Shown here piece after piece: positions 1 to 7,374 of a DNA stretch of 10,000 nucleotides; the stretch's first letter is position 1; each line of letters opens with the position of its first letter. The stretch covers positions 110,001 to 120,000 of the forward strand of contig JACVTC010000068.1 in assembly GCA_016946835.1 (NCBI GenBank), in the 5' to 3' direction. Position numbers and translations under genes: made by a program. The notes beneath the pieces were generated by a model, which searched no databases, was not told the origin of the DNA, and saw only the letters and a program-made list of their open reading frames with translations. This stretch comes from Neocallimastix lanati (nom. inval.) (lineage: Eukaryota; Neocallimastigomycota; Neocallimastigomycetes; Neocallimastigales; Neocallimastigaceae).

Positions 1-156
1 AATTGAATAATAAATAATAAATAATAAATAATAAATAATAAATAATAAATAATAAATAATAAATAATAAATAATTAAATAATAAATAATTAAATAATTAA
101 ATAATTGAATAATTGAATAATAAATAATTAAATAATAAATAATAAATAATATTAAA
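1..156. repeat. AT-only tandem repeat, (TAATAAA)n and variants
   Basis: A 7-bp unit, TAATAAA, is repeated almost perfectly from about position 9 to 75. It then degrades into 8-bp variants such as TAATTAAA and TAATTGAA up to the retrotransposon. The same kind of sequence resumes directly to the right of the element at 6188, so the element sits inside this satellite. No gene is visible here, and the unit does not resemble a telomere repeat because it contains no G run. Confidence 0.9.
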
Positions 157-159
157 ATT

Positions 160-383
160 TGTTTTATTAATTAATATAAATTTATTATTTATAGAATATA
201 AATAAATGGTTAACAAAGATTTAAAGTACAGAGAAAATTACATGTATTTATATTTAATTGTGGCTTGTTCTAGATACATATTAATTTATATTTAATTTAT
301 AATTACAATGTATTTAATATAATTTAATTTAATATTTTATTAAACCTAAGCTAGAATATAACTTTATATTAATAAAGTTAACA
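160..383 (-). repeat. 3' LTR of the copia element (left copy)
   Basis: This copy matches 5964-6187 base for base by eye. It begins TGTTTTATTAATT and ends AATAAAGTTAACA on the plus strand, giving TGTT/AACA inverted ends. The polypurine tract abuts its inner border at 384, which fixes this as the 3' LTR of a minus-strand element. Identity between the two copies extends 3 bp further (157-159), but the TG dinucleotide is the more likely true end. Confidence 0.95.
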
Positions 384-392
384 CTCCCCCTC
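384..392 (-). other. Polypurine tract (plus-strand DNA primer site)
   Basis: The minus strand reads TTTGAGGGGGAG immediately before the LTR start TGTTAAC. A G-rich purine run touching the 3' LTR is the RNase H-resistant primer for second-strand synthesis in LTR elements, and this form is typical of copia elements. It is almost the only G/C-rich stretch in the vicinity and lies 12 bp past the ancestral end of pol (405). Confidence 0.93.
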
Positions 393-404
393 AAATTAAA
401 TTTT

Positions 405-677
405 TTATTTTATAAAAATTTTATTTGTAAAATTAGTTATTTTGTTTCCATTAAGGTTTTTGGTTAATGGATCGGCCAGCATATCATTTGTACTAATATA
501 TTTTAGTTGAACATTTTTATTTAATATATTTTCATTGTTGAAATGGTAGCTAACACTAATATGTCTAAGCTTTGGATTTAAATGACCTGCTTCAATGCTA
601 CTTTTGCTTGCTTCATTATCCGTGTATATGTCTATAGTTTCAGTTTCTCCAAATAATTCATAAAGTAGATTTTTAAT
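405..677 (-). pseudogene. Severed C-terminus of pol (end of RNase H)
   Basis: Directly beyond the pol stop at 678-680, the same frame stays open for 90 codons and ends at a stop at 405-407. The translation is typical of the end of copia RNase H. It includes an IYTDNEAS segment holding the last catalytic Asp (codon 618-620), an RHISVSYH segment, and the near-terminal ADPLTKNL motif. It continues the preceding domain without a gap, so it is the original gene end cut off by a nonsense change and not a separate gene. It has no plausible start of its own apart from an internal Met. Confidence 0.9.
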
Positions 678-2495
678 TTATAATACTTTCTTAATACATT
701 CTGTAGTACTTAAATATTCAGCTTCGGCAGTAGACGTTGCGACAGTTGTTTGTTTTTTAGAATACCATGAAATAGGATTTGTACCCATTAAGATAATGTG
801 TCCTGAAGTAGATTTTCTATCATTTGGATCACCGGCAAAATCTGAATCTGTATGTGCATTTATTTTACCTTTACCGTCATATCTTATTTTATAATGTTTT
901 GTTCCATTTAAGTATTTTAATATTTTAATAGCTTTTTTCCAATCGGCTTGAGTTGGATTTTCTGATTTTCCAGCGGCAAAGTTAACAGCAAATGCAATGT
1001 CTGGACGTGTGCATCTTGCAAGATAAATTAAGGATCCGATAATACTTTTGAATTTTATTTTGTCAACAGGTTCATTATCTTCATTATTTTCATTTACTGA
1101 ACATGGTGATTTTATTTTCTTTTTATTATTTATACTATATTTATTTAATAGATTATCAATGAATGCTTCTTGTGAGATATAAATATCATTATTTTCTCTT
1201 TCTATTTTGATTCCTAATATGAAGTCAGCAAATCCACATTTTGATACCTTAAAGTTATCTTTAATTCTTGAAACAATTCTAACAATTTCGAAATTTTCAC
1301 CTATAATTAGCATATCATCAACATAAAGTCCTATAATACAAGTTAGTTCTTCCTTCTGCTTTTTAAAGAAAACACATGGATCAGTGGTGGATTGATGAAA
1401 TTTGTTTTCGGTTAAAAATTTTGTAATGGTTTTATTCCACTGGCGGCCTGATTGTTTAAGGCCGTACAATGCCTTATTTAGAATCCAATAGCCTTTACCG
1501 TAGTTTTCATCGCCGTAAGGAATTTCGGTGTAAATTTCTTTGTCTAAGGCAGCGTTTAGATAGGCAGATTTAAAATATAATTGATAAACAGTCCATTGAA
1601 ATTGAGCAGCAAAAGCGAGAAGTAATTTTATACAATCAACGTTTAATGTCGGACTATATGTAAGTTCATAATCGATACCGTATCTTTGAGCAAAACCTCT
1701 TGCAACAAGTCTGGCCTTTCTTTTAATAATTTTATTATTTGCATCCTTTTTAATTGCAAAAACCCATCTTGTAGAAATTGGTTGTTTTCCTCTTGGTAAT
1801 TTTTTAACAAAAGTCATTGTATTATTATCATATAAATTTTTGAGTTCTTCTTGGATAGCAATATCCCATTCATCGGCATGATCACAATTGAGAGCTTTTT
1901 GATAGGTTTTCGGAACTTCTTCATTTTCAGTTTCAATAGTATTAATTAAATTATCATTGTTGTAATTAAAATTATTAGGATTATTATTATAAGAAATAAT
2001 ATTATTATGATTATTATTATTATTATTGTAAATATCAATATTATTATTATTAATATTAGGTTTGAAGTGTTTAATAATATTATTATTGGAAAATTTGGAT
2101 TTTCTTTTATTATTTCTATAAATATTTATGTTATTATTATTTGAATTATTATTAATAAAATTATTAATATTATTATTATTTTTATCTTCTTCTGATAAAA
2201 AATTTTTATTAATAAAATTTTGATCATTTTTTGAATTAAAATTTTCATTAATTAAAAATTTTGTATTATTAGAATTTTGTATATAATTTGGATTAGAAAA
2301 ATTTTTGGTGTTGGAAAAATTTTCATTGGTTATTGTATTGGTATTTGTATTTTGATTAAAATTTTCTAAATTTTGATTAAATTCAGAATTTATTGTATCA
2401 GAAAATTTTTTACCATTGTATTGATTTTTTGAGCCAATAAGATTGTTGTTATTAGAATTAATAAAATTATTTGAAAAATTTTTATCGTATATTAA

Positions 2496-2527
<32 letters not shown>

Positions 2528-4511
2528 AATTATTATTGAAATTATTATTATTTAAATTTTGTTCATTTTTTGACAAATTTTTATTAATTAAAAATTTTTC
2601 ATTATTTTGATATGAAAAATTATTATTATTATTTTGATCTGAAATATTATAATTATCAATATTTAAATTATTGTTAAAGTTATTATTATTAACATTATAA
2701 TCATCAGGAGAATTATTATTATAATTATTATTATGAATATCATTATTATGAATATTATTATGAATATTAATATTATTAGGTGGATTATCAGGAATATTAA
2801 TGATATTATTATTGTCAGGAATAAAATAATTATCGTCATTATTGTCATAATTGTTGTTGATATTATTATTATTATGTATATTATTATTTGTATAATTGCT
2901 TAATAATTTGTTGATAAAAGATAAATCTAAGCATAAATTTAATTTATTATTATTGTCTTTAACATAAGGCGAAATTCTTTTTGTAATATCTTTAGTAATG
3001 CAGGCAGGGGTGTCTTCTTGAAATAATACTTCTCTTACTTGATGTAGAGAAAAATTATTATAGTCCATAATTAAATAAGAATTTGAATCATTACTGAAAC
3101 CTAAGAAAAAACCTTTTTTGGCGTTAGGATCTAATTTTCCTTTCTTGGGAGAGAAATCCTTATAATAAGCGATGCATCCAAAAACTTTAATATGATTAAC
3201 ATGAATTGGAGTACCATAAAATACTTCATTGGGAATTTGATTATTTATTCCTGAATGAGGAGTAAGATTATAAAGATATTTTGAATAACGGATAGCAAAA
3301 TCCCAAAATTTAATGTTGAGTTTACTCCAGCTTAATAAACATTTTAGGGAATAAAGAATGGTTTGATTAAATCGTTCAGCAATTCCATTATTTTGAGGAT
3401 TTCTTGGAGGAGAATAGAGTTTTCTAATACCATTCTTTTTACAGAATTTGTTGACTCTTCTACTACAATATTCTTTTCCTTGGTCCGATTTGAAATTAGT
3501 AATTTTATAATTTGGAAAAAGATTATTTAAATATTTGAAAAAATTAATAATAATATCGATGGCATCTGATTTTCTTTTCATAGTAAAAATCCAGGCTTTC
3601 CTAGAGAATTCATCAATGAAAGTAATGATGAATTTAAAACCAAAAAATGAATCCGGGAAAGGACCAACAATGTCGGAGTGGATAACATCTAATAACTTGG
3701 TAGCTTTAGGAGTTACCCTGTTGTGAGGTAACCTTTTCATTTTAGCTATTCCACAAGTAATACAATTATTGTCATTGTTATTATGACTTGTGGTGTGTTC
3801 CTTTATAAATTTTGATAAATCTTTGTGATAGAAGTGACCAAGTCTTCTATGCCAAAGATTATCATTATCGGTGTTCATAATTAAGTTATTATATTTATTG
3901 TTTATTTTGATTCTAAATGTGTTTCTTACATCAATTGACCTATAAGTATTAATAATATTATTATCATTATCCGTAATGATAAGATGTGGCTCATTGTTAA
4001 TAAGTTTAGTAATTGATATTAGTTCAGTGTAGGCAAATTGTATACCACTAATTAAATTTTTGTTTGCGTGCCTAGAATAAAATACTTTACTTAAAGTAAT
4101 GTCATAACCGTTAATTGAGCCTTTGTATGTACCAAATCCCTCGAATTCCATTTCAGAATTGTTGGCACATGTTAAATTAATTTTGTATTTTTTAAAGTTA
4201 GTTAATAAACTTCGGTCATTAGTAATATGAACAATTGCACCAGAATCATAGATCCAAGTTGATTCGTTGTTGTCATTAGTAGGGCAATTGTTATTGTTAT
4301 CATAATTATTAATATAATTAGTATTATTAGTGTAATTTATATCATTATTAAGTTCTTTATGTAAATTATTATTTTTACTTTCATAATTATTAAGATTATT
4401 ATTAAAATTTTTATTTAATTTATTTTTATCATTTTTATAATTATTAAGGTTATGAGTAGATTTATTTAAGTTATTTAAAAATTCAACACTATCAAGACTA
4501 TTGTTAATCAT
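678..4511 (-). CDS. pol: copia Pol polyprotein (PR-IN-RT-RH), truncated and RT active site altered
   Basis: This polyprotein carries the enzymes for cDNA synthesis and integration. After an Asn-rich lead-in, the domains are: an aspartic protease with DSGA (Asp89); an integrase HHCC zinc finger (His221, His226, Cys250, Cys253); a D,D-35-E integrase core (Asp280, Asp343, Glu379); the GFFLGF region near 468; a very Asn-rich linker (about 541-864); reverse transcriptase (about 865-1120) with YVDD at 1063-1066; and RNase H from about 1220 (Asp1222, Glu1263). Residue 979 is Tyr in the QL-Y-FKSAYLN motif, where copia RTs have the first metal-binding Asp. The frame stops inside RNase H, with 90 more codons open beyond. 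Upstream of Met1 the frame is open back to the stop at 4572-4574, so this Met may not be the natural start. Pol was probably once fused to gag, as in most copia elements. Confidence 0.93.
1920..2891 (-). repeat. Asn-codon trinucleotide-rich linker inside pol
   Basis: About 324 codons between the integrase and reverse transcriptase domains are dominated by AAT/AAC (Asn), with scattered F, I, L, Y, D and K. The plus strand appears as ATT/TTA repeats, including a pure run near 2497-2525. The region encodes low-complexity, presumably disordered sequence. It keeps the reading frame throughout, which suggests expansion in trinucleotide steps under selection on the frame. Confidence 0.85.
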
Positions 4512-4557
4512 GTGACTTAAATTTTCATAATTTATGTCATCATCATAATCAACAGGT

Positions 4558-4936
4558 GATATGCGGGACTTTTATGTGCAATAATTTATAAGCAGTGGGT
4601 TTTAAATAATGGTAGTTTAGTAAATTTTATTAATAAAATTATAATATTCGTACAATTAAATAATAATTCTAATTCCTAAAAATTTACAAGAGAGTTCTCT
4701 ATTTCTAATATAAATAATTTAATTTATAAGAAATAGGTAATATATTAAATACATATTCTAATATATAGAACTATATAAATTTTATATGAATTAAAGTATT
4801 ATAATTATTATAATTATAATAATATATATTGAAATAAAATAAAATAAAATAATTATTATCAAAAAGATATAAATTTAATATTTAATAATTATTATTAAAT
4901 ATACAAATATGTTACTACACATATTTGTTTTATATC
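4558..4936. mobile_element. Probable 379-bp insertion between gag and pol (MITE, solo LTR or introner-like)
   Basis: This noncoding AT-rich segment is bracketed by an exact 6-bp direct repeat, ACAGGT (4552-4557 and 4937-4942). Its ends are short inverted repeats (GATAT...ATATC), which extend to GTGATAT...ATATCAC if bases of the repeat are included. Taking out one repeat plus the segment (385 bp) brings the gag frame directly into the pol frame with no stop. This is the pattern expected of a transposon that landed in a fused gag-pol gene. With TG...CA ends (4557-4937) and a 4-bp CAGG duplication, it could equally be a solo LTR of another family. It encodes nothing recognisable. Confidence 0.6.
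4903..4928. other. 9-bp stem-loop just past the gag stop
   Basis: ACAAATATG (4903-4911) and CATATTTGT (4920-4928) are perfectly complementary around an 8-nt loop. In gag sense, the stem starts one nucleotide after the stop codon (4930-4932). It lies inside the proposed insertion near its end, so it may be a subterminal hairpin of that element and not a translational signal. Confidence 0.5.
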
Positions 4937-5928
4937 ACAGGTAAATTGTTATTTTCAATGTTATTAATATAATTATTACGATTTTTATAATTTTTATTAT
5001 AATTTTTATTATTATTTTTATAATTTTTATTATTATTTTTATCATAATTGTTATTATATTTATTATTATTATAATTATTGTTATTAAATCTGTTATTATA
5101 GTTATTATTATTATTATTATTATTAAATTTAGTTTGATCCATGGTTCCGTTTGTTCTCTCGTTGTAATGGCATTCACTTGTTAAATGACCACGTTGGTTA
5201 CAAATATGGCAGTATTTATTTGGAATTCTTCGTTGAGAATTATTTTGTCTGTGGCTTTTATACCTGTTATTTCTGTTAAATACTAGGTCTAAATCCATGG
5301 GATCATCGTAGTTATTATAATTGTTACGATTATTATGGTTAATTTGTGGCTTGATTATTTTTTGTTCATTCATGCATCTAATAAATATATTTCTTGATTT
5401 GATGAGATCATAATATTCTTCAGCTGTTTTACCAGGTTCAGGCAGGAAAGCAATTTGTAATTCCTTTGGTAGCGCCTTGAACATATATTGGATCTTGTCA
5501 TTTTCAATCATATCGTAATTGGCGGTTTTAAGTTTGTTAAAAGTGTTTAACATGTCAGATAAACATTTTAAAACTTCCATATAGTTTCGAGGCTTCATAA
5601 TTTTCAGTTTCTTTATTAATTTTTCTACAATTAGTTCATCTGCCTCTTGGTTAATTTCTTCCAGTTTCTTGATCATATCAAAGGCAGATTCTAAATCCTC
5701 AATATCTTGATAAATTGATTCATCCACAGACTTGATGATAATAGCAACAACCTTTGAGTTGTTTTTATCAATTTCCCCAAAGTTTTCATGGTCTCTATCG
5801 GCTTCATTGAAAATATTGGTTGTGGCGTAATCAGAGAGATCTTTGGCTTTCAAAATGTTAATGAGTAGCTTTTTCCACATTTTGAAGTTGGAACCCTTGT
5901 AAACGAAACATTCAGCGCTGTCAGACAT
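4930..5928 (-). CDS. gag: copia Gag (nucleocapsid-type zinc-knuckle protein)
   Basis: Gag forms the virus-like particle and packages the element RNA in the cytoplasm. The N-terminus has the F-x-x-W...L pattern of copia Gag proteins (FKMWKKLLINIL, about residues 15-26), followed by a helical, charged region typical of the UBN2/DUF4219 type. A CCHC zinc knuckle with spacing CX2CX4HX4C lies at Cys240, Cys243, His248 and Cys253. The tail from about residue 268 is Asn/Tyr/Lys-rich and low in complexity. The ATG at 5926-5928 is the first after the 5' LTR, with a leader of only 35 nt that includes the primer site. The last three residues and the stop appear to come from, or be created by, inserted DNA downstream. 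The original gag probably ran on into pol. Confidence 0.93.
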   Translation of the reverse strand: MSDSAECFVYKGSNFKMWKKLLINILKAKDLSDYATTNIFNEADRDHENFGEIDKNNSKVVAIIIKSVDESIYQDIEDLESAFDMIKKLEEINQEADELIVEKLIKKLKIMKPRNYMEVLKCLSDMLNTFNKLKTANYDMIENDKIQYMFKALPKELQIAFLPEPGKTAEEYYDLIKSRNIFIRCMNEQKIIKPQINHNNRNNYNNYDDPMDLDLVFNRNNRYKSHRQNNSQRRIPNKYCHICNQRGHLTSECHYNERTNGTMDQTKFNNNNNNNNYNNRFNNNNYNNNKYNNNYDKNNNKNYKNNNKNYNKNYKNRNNYINNIENNNLPVI

Positions 5929-5939
5929 TTTCGGTTGCT

Positions 5940-5954
5940 TGAGACTCTTAATCT
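5940..5954 (-). other. Putative primer-binding site matching a tRNA-Lys anticodon arm
   Basis: Between the 5' LTR and gag, the plus strand reads TGAGACTCTTAATCT. This equals the anticodon stem and CUCUUAA loop of animal tRNA-Lys(CUU) as I remember it, and the element RNA is complementary to it. Drosophila copia and yeast Ty5 use an internal tRNA fragment (a half tRNA, from initiator Met) as primer, so an anticodon-arm match is a plausible analogue with a different tRNA. No TGG-type site for a tRNA 3' end is present next to the LTR. One weakness is that the match stops 9 nt short of the LTR border. Confidence 0.55.
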
Positions 5955-5963
5955 ATTAACATT

Positions 5964-6187
5964 TGTTTTATTAATTAATATAAATTTATTATTTATAGAA
6001 TATAAATAAATGGTTAACAAAGATTTAAAGTACAGAGAAAATTACATGTATTTATATTTAATTGTGGCTTGTTCTAGATACATATTAATTTATATTTAAT
6101 TTATAATTACAATGTATTTAATATAATTTAATTTAATATTTTATTAAACCTAAGCTAGAATATAACTTTATATTAATAAAGTTAACA
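5964..6187 (-). repeat. 5' LTR of the copia element (right copy)
   Basis: This copy is identical by eye to 160-383 over 224 bp, with ends TGTT...AACA. As the 5' LTR of a minus-strand element it should hold the promoter. In sense orientation it contains a TATAAATA box-like sequence (6049-6056) and several AATAAA strings that could act in 3' processing. In such AT-rich DNA neither assignment is secure. A satellite like the left flank starts directly after it. Confidence 0.95.
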
Positions 6188-6342
6188 AATAATAAATAAT
6201 AAATAATAATATTAAATAATTAAATAATGAATAATAAATAAATTTAAAAGTTTATTTTTAACTAATTTTTATTCATTTATAAAATATTTAATATATTTAT
6301 TTATTAAATATAATTATTAATTATTAATAAATAAATAATAAA
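6188..6342. other. Satellite-like AT-rich flank, no gene
   Basis: The sequence opens with AATAATAAATAATAAATAATAATATTAAA, which closely repeats the left flank of the element (131-156) with a 3-bp slip. It then passes into unordered A/T sequence. No coding potential is visible on either strand. Confidence 0.7.
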
Positions 6343-6505
6343 GTAAAAATATTATCTATTTATATAAATCTATGTAGAATATAAATTATTCTATGTTGAA
6401 CATAAAAATATTGTGAGAAATGCGTGATCAAATTATATTAATATTTGTGGCTTATTAATAATATATCAAGTGAATATATATATTAAAATCTATTAATACA
6501 TAACA
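6343..6505 (-). repeat. Diverged LTR relic related to the copia LTR
   Basis: Four landmarks of the intact LTR recur here in the same order and at nearly the same spacing. They are TAGAATATAAA (6375; LTR 192), GTTGAACA for GTTAACA (6395; 209), GAGAAA (6415; 231) and TGTGGCTT (6446; 259). The steps are 20/20/31 bp here against 17/22/28 bp in the LTR. The stretch could end at ACATAACA (6505), resembling the LTR end GTTAACA. The left edge is unclear, and the remainder is too AT-rich to align by eye. Confidence 0.45.
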
Positions 6506-6593
6506 TAAATTAATGATAAAATATAATTATTTTATATTCATAAAAGTAATAAATATAATCCATATTTATTTATTTATTTATTATTTAATATTT

Positions 6594-6596
<3 letters not shown>

Positions 6597-6676
<80 letters not shown>
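6597..6676. repeat. (ATTT)20 microsatellite
   Basis: Twenty uninterrupted ATTT units occupy 80 bp, preceded by shorter, imperfect TTTA runs from about 6564. The open frame that crosses it encodes only a Phe-Ile-Tyr-Leu repeat and is an artefact of the microsatellite. Confidence 0.95.
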
Positions 6677-6679
<3 letters not shown>

Positions 6680-7374
6680 TATTTTAAATAGTTAACTTGT
6701 CAAACAAACCTGATTTAATATATTTAGTAATATATAATAGTATATTGTTAATATATGACAATGTTTAATTTTTTTAAATATTTTCATATTCAAATCGATT
6801 ATATTTATTTTATCAATTTAATAAATAATATATTAATCAATTAATTGCATTGTTTATTAATATTTAAAATTTCTTTTAGCCACATCCAAAAATTTTTTTT
6901 CTCGTTTTTCCTTTTTTTTTTTTTTTTAAGGTTAACAGGAAAAATAAGTTTTAACTTTTTTTTTTTTTTTATTTTTTAGTTAGTTTTATTTTGGTCTCTA
7001 TAGTATTAAAAAGGTAAATGATTTATTTATATAATAAATATAAAAATGCTTTGATATTTTATTTTATTTTTTTTTAAATGTATTAAAAGATAAAAATAAA
7101 GTAAAGAAAAAGTAGTATAAAAATAATTATTTATATTAGTATTTTATTTTTTTATTATTTTTTTTTATAAAAAATAGTAAATAAAGATATGATAAAATAA
7201 ATATTATTGTTTATAGTTTAAAAAGAAATTATTTTAACTTAAATATATAAAATAAAAAAATAAAAAAAAAAAAAAAAAAAAAAATTATATTTTAATATTA
7301 TATATCTATTTTTTTAATTTACTTTCATAATAATTATATTATTATATAAAATATATATTATTGAAAAAACGAAG
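6677..7374 (+). promoter_or_regulatory. Intergenic region and presumed promoter of the metacaspase gene
   Basis: No gene is visible. The region holds alternating T-rich and A-rich homopolymer tracts, for example T runs near 6911-6926 and 6957-6970 and an A run at about 7263-7284, which probably disfavour nucleosomes. A TATAAA string at 7345-7350 lies 25 bp before the ATG, but TATA-like words are everywhere here, so no specific promoter element can be claimed. Calling this a promoter rests on position alone. Confidence 0.4.

Larger units (their letters stand above)
160..6187 (-). mobile_element. Ty1/copia LTR retrotransposon, full length but defective
   Basis: Two direct 224-bp LTRs flank gag and pol, with a primer-binding site and a polypurine tract at the expected internal borders. 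The pol domain order is protease, integrase, reverse transcriptase, RNase H. This order defines the Ty1/copia (Pseudoviridae) superfamily, because Ty3/gypsy elements place integrase last. The LTR ends are TGTT...AACA. The coding part carries at least two lesions that should abolish autonomous transposition: Asp to Tyr in the RT active site, and a premature stop in RNase H. It also has inserted DNA between gag and pol. No 5-bp target-site duplication is visible: the left flank ends AAATT and the right flank begins AATAA. Confidence 0.95.

Noticed and set aside
1-156. Telomere or CRISPR-like array
   Set aside because: The unit TAATAAA is 7 bp, has no spacers and no G-rich strand. It is a simple AT satellite.
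2663-2848. Minus-strand open frame rich in Ile/Met/Thr
   Set aside because: It is an out-of-frame reading of the Asn-codon repeats inside pol.
3535-3726. Plus-strand open frame of 63 codons
   Set aside because: It lies antisense to the integrase core and has no recognisable features of its own.
4935-5177. Minus-strand frame of poly-Ile type
   Set aside because: It is a shifted reading of the Asn-rich tail of gag.
6513-6695. Plus-strand frame encoding Phe-Ile-Tyr-Leu repeats
   Set aside because: It is produced entirely by the (ATTT)n microsatellite.
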